Assembly: GCA_903908015.1 (NCBI GenBank)
Contig: CAIVQI010000276.1
Location: 1-12,292 of the forward strand
Source of the DNA: an uncultured Bacteroidota bacterium
GTDB taxonomy: Bacteria; Bacteroidota; Bacteroidia; UBA7662
DNA: 12,292 bases
Direction: 5' to 3'
This document shows, one piece after another, positions 1 through 6,853 of this stretch. Both the position numbers and the translations under genes were made by a program. The notes below the pieces were generated by a model that was given only the letters and a program-made list of their open reading frames with translations, did not search any database and was not told the DNA's origin. Numbering within the stretch: position 1 is the stretch's first letter; the number at the start of each line of letters is the position of its first letter.

Positions 1-1107
1 CGCGGTCAATCTATGTACATCGCACCCTACCGCCCTGCTTGTATTCACTGGAAGGCGTTTACGCCTCGAGGTGAAGTATGGCTGGAGGCTGAATGGAACT
101 GGTTGTCGGCTGACCGTAAGGCAAGGAAGGAAGTCGCTTTACCATTGTTGGAAATGCAAGGTTTTAGGCCTTTGAAACTCATGGACCTCCATCAGAAGGG
201 AAAAGGTACTGAGGCTGCCGTTTCCCGCTTAGAATCATGGCTTACAAAAGCGCTGATGCTGTCGCATCAAACCAGCCCTGAACTGTACCATGAGCAGGCA
301 GATCGGGTGATGTCGGAAGGATTTTCGGTAGAAACCTATTTGGAATTTGAGCGGGAGTGGGGACTGGGAAGCAGCAGCAGCCTGATTTCACTGCTGGCGC
401 AGTGGTGGGGTTGTAGGCCCATGGAACTGCACGCGGCGACCCAAGGCGGCAGTGGATATGATCAGGCCTGTGCCACCGCGAACGGACCTATCCTCTACCA
501 GCTTATGGGTGCTGGGGTGACAGTCAAATCGGGACATCATCTTCAATCCGACAATCTGGCGCTACGGGAGAAGTTTCCTGGGGCAAATCAAAGGAACAGG
601 GTTCGCATCGAATTCCAAACAGAGGGGCATCACCAGCATCCATTGGCTTCAATTGAAGCACCTGTGCTTCGTCCACACATCCAACCCGTCTCCTTCCTAC
701 CAAGCTTTCACGACCATCTTTTATTCGTGTACACAGGCAAGAAGCAGTCGACCGACCATTCCATTCAACAGTTCTGGTCGCGATCAAACGCAAAGGAGGG
801 CTACCTGCAAGAGATCACTGATTGTACCCATCAGTTGGTATCTGCCATCGATTTGAAGACCTTTATGGAAATGATGCACAGGCATGAACAGATCATGTCT
901 GGGTTGTTGGAAGAAGAGCCGATTCAAACCACGAGATTCGCTGGATTCCCCGGACAAACCAAATCGCTAGGCGCTTGGGGGGGCGATTTTATCCTCGCGG
1001 CAGCAGAAGACCCCGATCAAGCCAGGAGATTTCTTACACAAAAAGGCTACTCTGTGTGTTTTTCTTTAAACGAATTGTTGTTGTGTCGGCCCACCAACAA
1101 CCCTTGA
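1..1107 (+). CDS. GYDIA-like GHMP kinase, 5' end cut by window
   Basis: Small-molecule kinase of the GHMP superfamily, substrate unknown. The frame is open from base 1 and reads R-G-Q-S before the first ATG at 13. In relatives a G-Q-S segment lies about 25-30 residues into the protein, so the ATG at 13 is internal and the true start lies upstream. Counting from that ATG, the phosphate-binding loop WGLGSSSSLISLL is at about residues 116-128. The family signature GYDIACA appears as GYDQACA at about 148-154. The C-terminal glycine motif KSLGAWGGDFILAA is at about 318-331. Thirty-three bases separate it from the diphosphomevalonate decarboxylase gene, so co-transcription is likely. That neighbourhood suggests a phosphorylation step in the mevalonate pathway, possibly phosphomevalonate kinase, but this is inference. 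The family call is firm; the substrate is open. Confidence 0.85.
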   Translation, partial: RGQSMYIAPYRPACIHWKAFTPRGEVWLEAEWNWLSADRKARKEVALPLLEMQGFRPLKLMDLHQKGKGTEAAVSRLESWLTKALMLSHQTSPELYHEQADRVMSEGFSVETYLEFEREWGLGSSSSLISLLAQWWGCRPMELHAATQGGSGYDQACATANGPILYQLMGAGVTVKSGHHLQSDNLALREKFPGANQRNRVRIEFQTEGHHQHPLASIEAPVLRPHIQPVSFLPSFHDHLLFVYTGKKQSTDHSIQQFWSRSNAKEGYLQEITDCTHQLVSAIDLKTFMEMMHRHEQIMSGLLEEEPIQTTRFAGFPGQTKSLGAWGGDFILAAAEDPDQARRFLTQKGYSVCFSLNELLLCRPTNNP

Positions 1108-1140
1108 TTCCCAATCCTTAGGCTATTGTAGTCCAAACTT

Positions 1141-2397
1141 ATGAATACTGAGCAAATCAACCCATCTGGCCCCAATCATTTTGCCAGTTCCAACTCCCCC
1201 GGTGCTTCCTTAGCCAGCAGCGCTTCCAAGTCAACTGAAGCTACCCAAACCATCAGCGGATCACACCAATTATACCCCGAACCCATTCCACTACCCCAAA
1301 AGGATACTCCAGCGGTTGAAGGCAGCGTGGCCTGGGAGGCACCTTCCAATATTGCACTCATCAAATACTGGGGTAAATACGGACAGCAAATGCCTGCCAA
1401 CCCGTCCATCAGTTTCAGCCTAAAAGCCTGTATATCCCAAACCAAAGTTCATTTTCAACCCCGCGCAGGTGGGGGCATTCGGTTTTCCCTGAGTGGACAA
1501 CAGAATCTTGGTTTTCAGAACAGAATTGAAAAATTCCTGAGTGGGGTACAGCCGATCTATCCCTGGTTGCGTGAATTTGAATTGGATATTGAGTCGGCCA
1601 ACAGTTTTCCACACAGCAGTGGCATCGCCTCCTCAGCATCCGGCTTTGCAGCTTTGGCGCTTTGTGTCGAACAAATAGACAGGCAGTTGCGCCTGGCCGT
1701 TGAAAATGGCGCGAACACCCACTTTCCAGAGCCATCGACCTACCAAAGCGACGCAAGCTTTTTAAAAAATGCATCTCATTTGGCCCGTTTGGGGTCTGGG
1801 TCTGCCTGCCGTTCTGTTTATGGTGGATGGGTACAATGGGGTTTACACCCCGCAGCGCCAGAGAGCCGAAATGAGTATGCATTCCCCCATCAAAAGGGCA
1901 TTCACCCGGTGTTTGCCGATTATCGCGACACCATACTTCTTGTCCACAAAGGAGTTAAGGAGACCGGGAGCACAGCGGGTCACAAACTCATGGAAGGCAA
2001 TCCCTACGCGGATGCCCGATACCGACAGGCAAATGACCGAATCCCACGGCTATTATCGATTTTGGCATCGGGCGATGTAACAGAATTCGGCCTGTTGGTG
2101 GAGTCTGAGGCCCTCACCCTACATGCACTGATGATGGCTTCGGAGCCCTCTTTTATGCTGATGATGCCCAACACGTTGGCATGCATTCGCGAAATTCAAG
2201 CATTTCGCAAACAAAATAGGGTCCCCGTGCATTATACATTAGATGCAGGTGCAAACCTGCACGTATTGTATCCCGCAGAACACGAAACCGAGGTGATGTC
2301 ACTCATTAACAATAGCCTAATGCATTATTGCGAAAATCAGGCGTATATTTGTGATTCTGTGGGATCTGGACCTCGGCCTATAAACCCTTTGGTATGA
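1141..2397 (+). CDS. mvaD: Diphosphomevalonate decarboxylase
   Basis: Cytosolic enzyme that converts mevalonate 5-diphosphate and ATP to isopentenyl diphosphate, CO2, ADP and phosphate, the last step of the classical mevalonate pathway. Visible motifs are APSNIALIKYWGK (residues 67-79, with the conserved Lys75), NPSISFSL (87-94), the ATP loop PHSSGIASSASGFAAL (157-172), SGSACRSVYGGW (219-230, Arg224 matching the substrate-binding Arg of the family) and HYTLDAGANLHVLYP (364-378, Asp368 matching the catalytic Asp). The ATG at 1141 gives about 65 residues before the first motif, rich in Ser, Pro and Thr; relatives usually have 10-30. No other ATG precedes the motif. A GTG at 1327 (residue 63) would give a more usual length and is a possible real start. 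The stop overlaps the next start (ATGA). A phosphomevalonate decarboxylase activity cannot be excluded from sequence. Confidence 0.95.
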   Translation: MNTEQINPSGPNHFASSNSPGASLASSASKSTEATQTISGSHQLYPEPIPLPQKDTPAVEGSVAWEAPSNIALIKYWGKYGQQMPANPSISFSLKACISQTKVHFQPRAGGGIRFSLSGQQNLGFQNRIEKFLSGVQPIYPWLREFELDIESANSFPHSSGIASSASGFAALALCVEQIDRQLRLAVENGANTHFPEPSTYQSDASFLKNASHLARLGSGSACRSVYGGWVQWGLHPAAPESRNEYAFPHQKGIHPVFADYRDTILLVHKGVKETGSTAGHKLMEGNPYADARYRQANDRIPRLLSILASGDVTEFGLLVESEALTLHALMMASEPSFMLMMPNTLACIREIQAFRKQNRVPVHYTLDAGANLHVLYPAEHETEVMSLINNSLMHYCENQAYICDSVGSGPRPINPLV

Positions 2398-3332
2398 TCA
2401 AAAACTCCCTCTACTACGCCAAAATTTTGTTGTTCGGAGAGTATGGTATTATTGAAGATGCGCAAGGGCTTTCCATTCCCTATGACGATTATAAGGCCCG
2501 ATTCTCCTTCGAGCACATAGAAAGCGAGACTGCTCAAGACAGCAACCAAAAACTAAAGGCATACGCCTCACATCTGCACGAAAGTCGTCGCACGGGCAAG
2601 CTAGCAGTGCCCATCGATACAGCGCGAATGCTTTTGGATATTGAAAAGGGGATGCATTTCGACTCCAGTATTCCTCAAGGCTATGGTGTCGGCAGTTCGG
2701 GTGCATTGGTAGCAGCTACCTACGCTCAATATGCTGAAAAGCCCATACAAGCTGAGAACGATCACACCCCCGAACAACTACAACAACTGAAATCCGATTT
2801 GGCTGCATTGGAATGTTATTTCCATGGTCGTTCATCGGGGATGGATCCGCTGATCTGTTATCTTCAAATCCCCATTCTTTTTAATGGAAAAAGTGATTTG
2901 GGCGCCGTAAAACTGCCACGGGAACAGCAGGGTGAAGGAGCTATTTTTCTTTTGAACACCGGTGAGGCGGGTGAAACCCAGCCTTTGGTCAACCTTTTTA
3001 TGGAGCGACTCAAACAAGATGGTTTCCGCCGCATGATTCGCACAGAATTTAGAAAATACAACAACGCCTGCATCAAGAGTTTCCTGAAGGGCGATGTGCA
3101 GCCGCTGTTTCGTAATCTGAGAAAATTATCGCAATTGGCCCTCGACAATTTCAAACCGATGATCCCGGACCTATTCCATCAACTGTGGCGGCAAGGCATT
3201 GAAACTGAAGCCTACTACCTCAAGCTTTGCGGATCAGGAGGCGGTGGATACATACTTGGTTTCACACGGGATTATGAACGGGCGCGGAAATTGTTGGTGG
3301 ATTACGACCTTAAGGTGGTCTATCGATTCTAA
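2394..3332 (+). CDS. Mevalonate kinase
   Basis: Cytosolic GHMP kinase that phosphorylates mevalonate to 5-phosphomevalonate. The N-terminal strand YYAKILLFGEYGII (residues 7-20) matches the family opening, with Lys10 in the conserved lysine position. The phosphate loop is PQGYGVGSSGALVAA (94-108). The segment LECYFHGRSSGMDPL (139-153) carries Glu140, expected to bind magnesium, and Asp151, the expected catalytic base. The C-terminal loop CGSGGGGYILGF (279-290) is intact. At 312 residues it is of normal length for bacterial mevalonate kinases. Its ATG overlaps the decarboxylase stop by four bases and its TAA shares one base with the ATG of the prenyltransferase, pointing to translational coupling of the three genes. 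Another GHMP specificity, such as phosphomevalonate, is possible but the context and E/D pair favour mevalonate. Confidence 0.9.
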   Translation: MIKNSLYYAKILLFGEYGIIEDAQGLSIPYDDYKARFSFEHIESETAQDSNQKLKAYASHLHESRRTGKLAVPIDTARMLLDIEKGMHFDSSIPQGYGVGSSGALVAATYAQYAEKPIQAENDHTPEQLQQLKSDLAALECYFHGRSSGMDPLICYLQIPILFNGKSDLGAVKLPREQQGEGAIFLLNTGEAGETQPLVNLFMERLKQDGFRRMIRTEFRKYNNACIKSFLKGDVQPLFRNLRKLSQLALDNFKPMIPDLFHQLWRQGIETEAYYLKLCGSGGGGYILGFTRDYERARKLLVDYDLKVVYRF

Positions 3333-4228
3333 TGATCCATTCGCCGCATCGGAGGGGTAACGAGACCCGGCGACTACAATTCGTACGTTTTTTGGCCTTT
3401 TTATCACTCATTAGGTGGTATAATTTGTTGCTTGTACTGATGGCCCAGTTCCTCGCGGCTCGTTTCGTTTTGGTGGGACAATCAGAACAGTGGAATTGGC
3501 TGCTCGACCGGGGGTTGTGGGGACTAGCCCTTGCCGGCAGTCTTCTGCTGGCAGGAGGCTACATCATCAATGCTTTCTACGATATGGAAACCGACCTCGC
3601 AAATCGTCCACAAGAGGTCATCGTGGGACGGGTCATCTCCAAAAAGCATGCCCTTCAAGCCTGGATGCTGCTGAATGGCGTCGGCCTAACCCTCAGTGCC
3701 TGTTTATCGACCCGCCTCCTCCTGTTTTACCTCCTCTACAGCGGGTCTTTATGGCTTTATTCACATAAATTGAGAAAGTTTCCCCTCATCGGTGAAATAG
3801 CCGCAGCTTTCCTGAGTGTTTCAGCATTTTTTGCCATCTGTGTTCACTACCAATCGGTCAATTCAGGGCTTCTGATTCTGGCTTCCTTGTTCTGGATATT
3901 GGTATTGGCCCGCGAAATGGTTAAAAAACTGATCAGCATGAGAGGCGATCTGGTATATGGCTATAGGACCTTTCCGATCGAATATGGCCTAAAAAAAACG
4001 CGACTCCTGCTTCTTTTCTTGCATATAGGGGCACTTTTACCCATCATGGCGTTCACTATTTTAAACCACAACGCATCCACCTATTTATTTGCAGGGATGG
4101 TGGGTAGCGGTGTCATGGCATCCACATATTTTTCCATAAAGGCCGTTCGAACGGCAGACCACAGCCGAATCAATACAGCGCTTAAAATTATATTATTGAT
4201 GTGCATTAGCGGAATTATCTTAATATAA
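3332..4228 (+). CDS. UbiA-family prenyltransferase (GGGP transferase-like)
   Basis: Integral membrane enzyme that should transfer a polyprenyl group from its diphosphate to an acceptor. About eight hydrophobic segments fill the 298 residues, as usual for UbiA proteins. The first Asp-rich motif is NAFYDMETDLANRP (80-93), with Asp84 and Asp88 for Mg-diphosphate binding, followed by VIVGR. The second is REMVKKLISMRGDLVYGYRTFP (194-215, given here as two halves: REMVKKL and ISMRGDLVYGYRTFP). Bacteroidota homologues of this type are commonly named geranylgeranylglycerol-phosphate geranylgeranyltransferase; the N-A-x-Y-D form and the G-D-x-x-x-G-Y-R-T end fit. Residue 199 is Lys where UbiA proteins usually have Asp. 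The gene overlaps the mevalonate kinase stop by one base, so it is made with the enzymes that supply its prenyl donor. The acceptor is not shown by sequence; menaquinone or haem O synthesis seems less likely. Confidence 0.8.
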   Translation: MIHSPHRRGNETRRLQFVRFLAFLSLIRWYNLLLVLMAQFLAARFVLVGQSEQWNWLLDRGLWGLALAGSLLLAGGYIINAFYDMETDLANRPQEVIVGRVISKKHALQAWMLLNGVGLTLSACLSTRLLLFYLLYSGSLWLYSHKLRKFPLIGEIAAAFLSVSAFFAICVHYQSVNSGLLILASLFWILVLAREMVKKLISMRGDLVYGYRTFPIEYGLKKTRLLLLFLHIGALLPIMAFTILNHNASTYLFAGMVGSGVMASTYFSIKAVRTADHSRINTALKIILLMCISGIILI

Positions 4229-4251
4229 CATCCCATTCACCCATTTTTATT

Positions 4252-5037
4252 TCACTTCGACTGAATACGCGGCATGCGGAACTCATAAACCAGAGCTTTA
4301 TCTCCTCGTAGCATATATAAATTCCCCTCTTTATCGAAGCAAAAGGAGTGTATTTTTTTGGTGTTCACTCGCCATGAACGCACAATTGTGTAGGTTTCCG
4401 GGTGAAGTCGAAACAGCATGCGCTCATTGATAGAGTATCCCCACAAGGCGCCATCAAACCAAGTTAAAGCAGATAGCGAAGCCATCGGAAGCCTATGCTC
4501 ATGAATCTGCCGAAAGTCCATATCAAATTCGGTCAATATCATCCGCTTGTTTTGCATGCCTGCGGTCAGCACAAAAGTCTTCCTTGCCGGATTCCAGGTG
4601 AGGCCGCTCCCATCGCCATTTTGTTGTAAGGCCGTTGGCAGATCGAAGGTATATTGGGGCAACAAAGTGCCAGCGTCGTACGCGACCACCTTTTTGGCTC
4701 CAGCGTCGCGCACATAAACCACCTTTTCATGCGCACAAACGGCTTGGTAATCGCTGCCCTCCCGTTCGCTGCTTCTGATGGGTGACCAAAGTTGACTAAA
4801 GCTGTACACCCTTCCCCGATCACCGGTTAGGTAGAAGCGTTTTAGACGAAAATCAAAAGTAATTGACTGCGGCGTCGGTACAGCTACTGAAAAAAAACGC
4901 TCAGGCTTGAGTGTGGTGGGATTTTGTGCGTAGAGTAGGCCGGAAAAAAGCATCAGGCTTATGAAGCAGGAAAGTACTTTAGGGGTGAGCCAGCTTATGA
5001 AAAGAGTGAATCGATTAGGGGGCTGACACTTTGGCAT
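4252..5037 (-). CDS. Exported beta-propeller-like protein, SdiA-regulated-like
   Basis: A 261-residue protein of unknown function. The N-terminus has a basic stretch, then a hydrophobic core ending in LLYA-QNP (cleavage likely after Ala37), so it is probably exported to the periplasm by Sec. The mature part is built of repeated short strand units such as SITFDFRLKRFYLTGD, GSGLTWNPARKTFVLT, LSALTWFDGALWGYS and SFCFDKEGNLYMLRGD, about 40-50 residues apart. This pattern is that of a beta-propeller, and the order resembles the SdiA-regulated (YjiK-like) family, where a ligand or enzyme role is not settled. There are no catalytic motifs that I recognise. It stands alone, converging on the prenyltransferase gene with 23 bases between stops and diverging from grpE, so neighbours give no clue. 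A generic propeller or esterase-like fold are alternatives. Confidence 0.7.
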   Translation of the reverse strand: MPKCQPPNRFTLFISWLTPKVLSCFISLMLFSGLLYAQNPTTLKPERFFSVAVPTPQSITFDFRLKRFYLTGDRGRVYSFSQLWSPIRSSEREGSDYQAVCAHEKVVYVRDAGAKKVVAYDAGTLLPQYTFDLPTALQQNGDGSGLTWNPARKTFVLTAGMQNKRMILTEFDMDFRQIHEHRLPMASLSALTWFDGALWGYSINERMLFRLHPETYTIVRSWRVNTKKIHSFCFDKEGNLYMLRGDKALVYEFRMPRIQSK

Positions 5038-5068
5038 ATTTTTGTCTATGGCAGGGCTATTGTAGCGC

Positions 5069-5076
5069 TATATTTG
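5069..5076 (+). promoter_or_regulatory. Probable -7 box of the grpE-dnaJ promoter
   Basis: TATATTTG matches the Bacteroidota -7 consensus TAnnTTTG exactly. A TTTG at 5041-5044 could be the -33 element, but the gap of 24 bases is a little longer than the usual 19-21. Transcription would begin near 5082, leaving a leader of about 34 bases before the ATG at 5116. The box overlaps an 8-base palindrome TAGCGCTA (5063-5070). I saw no CIRCE operator here. Confidence 0.5.
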
Positions 5077-5115
5077 AATTCGAAAATACGATATAAACGA
5101 ACCATCTGTAAAATA

Positions 5116-5721
5116 ATGACAGCCGAAACCGAAAATAATCCAAACCGAGTCAGCGATTCGTCTTCCGATTCTGAAGTTCAGGAAGCACAAGAGCCAAAAG
5201 CAGACGCAAAGGCAGAAGAAACCAAAGAACAGCAAGAGCCAATAGCAGATGCAGAGGCCGATTCCTCCGAACCCGCCTCAGGCGATTCCGGTGGGGAATT
5301 AGAAGAAATGCAGAAAAAATACCTGTATCTTCTGTCAGAATTTGAAAATTTCAAAAGACGCAGCGCACGTGAGCGGCTCGATATGTTCAAGAATGCATCT
5401 AAAGATTTATTGGTCGACCTTCTTCCCGTACTAGATGATTTTGAGCGCGGATTGGCTGCGATGGAGCAGGCCAAAGAAGTGTCGGCAGTAAAAACAGGCG
5501 TAGATCTGGTCTACCAAAAATTCCGTGGAATTCTTCAATCGCGCGGCCTACAACCCATCGTTGCAGTCGGTGAGGCCTTCGACACCGAGCTTCACGAAGC
5601 GATTTCCCAGGCGCCGGCGACCAATGAAGCGTTGAAAAATACGGTGTTGGTGGAGGTTGAAAAAGGATATAAGCTCAACGAACAAGTCGTTCGGTATGCT
5701 AAAGTTATTGTAGCTGTATAA
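5116..5721 (+). CDS. grpE: Nucleotide exchange factor GrpE
   Basis: Cytosolic cochaperone that releases ADP from DnaK. From the ATG at 5116 the protein has 201 residues. The first 60 or so are acidic and low in complexity (Glu, Ala, Ser, Asp rich), then a coiled coil begins at EEMQKKYLYLLSEFENFKRR, the usual GrpE dimer helix. The conserved core follows: LLVDLLPVLDDFERGL, VYQKFRGILQSRGLQPI, then GEAFDTELHEAI and the C-terminal GYKLNEQVVRYAKVIV of the beta domain. An in-frame TTG at 5074 would add 14 residues, but it sits inside the predicted -7 box and lacks family similarity, so the ATG was chosen. dnaJ starts four bases after the stop, so the two are one operon and match the DnaK system; dnaK is not in this window. 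Confidence 0.95.
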   Translation: MTAETENNPNRVSDSSSDSEVQEAQEPKADAKAEETKEQQEPIADAEADSSEPASGDSGGELEEMQKKYLYLLSEFENFKRRSARERLDMFKNASKDLLVDLLPVLDDFERGLAAMEQAKEVSAVKTGVDLVYQKFRGILQSRGLQPIVAVGEAFDTELHEAISQAPATNEALKNTVLVEVEKGYKLNEQVVRYAKVIVAV

Positions 5722-5725
5722 CGAT

Positions 5726-6850
5726 ATGAGTAAGCGCGACTACTACGAGGTCTTGGGCGTAGCCAAGAATGCGGGCGAAGACGAAATCAAAAAGGCGTAC
5801 CGCAAAGCGGCGATCAAGTATCATCCAGATAAAAACCCGGGCGATGCTCAGGCCGAAGAGTCATTTAAAGAGGCCGCTGAAGCGTATGAGGTACTCAGCA
5901 ATGCCGATAAGCGGGCCCGTTATGATCGATTCGGTCACCAAGGCGTGAATATGGGCGGAGGTCCAGGTGGAGGAGGTGGCTTCTCTATGGAGGATATATT
6001 CAGTCAGTTTGGCGACATATTCAACGATGGTAGTCCATTCGAAGGATTCTTCGGTGGTCGAGGCGGGGGATCCAGACAGCATAGAGGATCAAACCTCCGC
6101 ATTAGGGTGAAGGTGACTCTTGAAGACGTGGCCAATGGAGTCGAAAAAAAGTTAAAGGTCACCCGCGCGGTTCCTGCCGATGGCGTAACGTATAAATCGT
6201 GCCCAACGTGTAATGGGACCGGGCAAATCAACAAGGTTACCCAGACTTTTCTGGGGCAGATGCGCATGGCTTCTACATGTCCACATTGCGAAGGCAGCGG
6301 TAAGGTGGTCGATCGCAAGCCTCCGGGTGTTGATCCTGATGGATTGCAGAGAAAGGAGGAAATCATCAACATACGCATTCCTCCTGGCGTGGCAGAGGGC
6401 ATGCAAATCAATATGTCGGGTAAGGGTAATTGCGGGCGAAATGGCGGTCCGGCAGGCGATTTATTGGTGGTGGTAGAGGAAGAACCCCACGAGCACTTTC
6501 GCCGCGACGGGCACAACATCCTGTATGATCTTGACGTGAGTTTTGCAGATGCAGCTTTGGGCGCACAAATCGATGTTCCTGCGCTCGATGGAAAGGTCAG
6601 AATTAAACTGGACGCGGGTACACAGCCCGGTAAGTTACTTCGCTTAAAGGGGAAGGGTCTTCCCGTATTGCAAAGCAACGGCAAGGGGGATCTGATCATA
6701 CTGGTGAATGTTCACGTGCCCACGAAATTATCGCGAGAGGAACGTGACATGCTCGAAAAGCTTCGTGATTCGTCCAACTTCAAGCCGGAGGAGACCACGG
6801 GCCGACGACAGGGATTTTTTGAGCGGATGCGGGAGTTTTTTGCAGAATAA
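5726..6850 (+). CDS. dnaJ: Chaperone DnaJ (type I, reduced zinc finger)
   Basis: Hsp40 cochaperone that delivers unfolded proteins to DnaK and stimulates its ATPase. The J domain fills residues 1-70, with the catalytic HPD motif in YHPDKNPGD. A Gly/Phe-rich linker follows (about 73-115). The cysteine region holds only two CxxCxGxG repeats, CPTCNGTG and CPHCEGSG, 26 residues apart from first Cys to first Cys, instead of the usual four. By spacing they match the inner pair, which forms zinc centre II; centre I (outer pair) is missing. Between and after them come the substrate-binding beta domains (IPPGVAEGMQINMSGKG, GDLLVVVEEEPHEHFRRDG, GKVRIKLDAGTQPGKLLRLK) and the C-terminal dimer helix. Flavobacterial DnaJ proteins are known to share this form. 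It is the second gene of the grpE operon and ends three bases from the convergent PPIase gene. Confidence 0.95.
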   Translation: MSKRDYYEVLGVAKNAGEDEIKKAYRKAAIKYHPDKNPGDAQAEESFKEAAEAYEVLSNADKRARYDRFGHQGVNMGGGPGGGGGFSMEDIFSQFGDIFNDGSPFEGFFGGRGGGSRQHRGSNLRIRVKVTLEDVANGVEKKLKVTRAVPADGVTYKSCPTCNGTGQINKVTQTFLGQMRMASTCPHCEGSGKVVDRKPPGVDPDGLQRKEEIINIRIPPGVAEGMQINMSGKGNCGRNGGPAGDLLVVVEEEPHEHFRRDGHNILYDLDVSFADAALGAQIDVPALDGKVRIKLDAGTQPGKLLRLKGKGLPVLQSNGKGDLIILVNVHVPTKLSREERDMLEKLRDSSNFKPEETTGRRQGFFERMREFFAE

Positions 6851-6853
6851 GAA

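Noticed and set aside
13..15. ATG at 13 as the true start of the GHMP kinase
   Set aside because: The frame is open upstream and the expected N-terminal strand of the GHMP fold is missing, so the gene begins outside the window.
1415..1882. A 155-codon open frame opposite mvaD
   Set aside because: It is fully antisense to a gene with intact motifs and shows no recognisable protein features.
4229..4251. Bidirectional terminator between the prenyltransferase and the propeller gene
   Set aside because: The 23 bases hold no inverted repeat, only a short T-rich run.
5074..5115. TTG at 5074 as the grpE start
   Set aside because: It lies inside the probable -7 box and adds residues not typical of GrpE; the ATG at 5116 fits better.
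5038..5115. CIRCE-type heat-shock operator upstream of grpE, and a minus-strand promoter for the 4252-5037 gene
   Set aside because: No TTAGCACTC-type inverted repeat is present. On the minus strand only TATTTTCG, one mismatch from TAnnTTTG, was found.
6004..6699. A 231-codon open frame on the minus strand opposite dnaJ
   Set aside because: It lies wholly within the firmly identified dnaJ, and its translation is Pro/Ser/Arg-rich with no domain. It is a shadow of dnaJ codon use.
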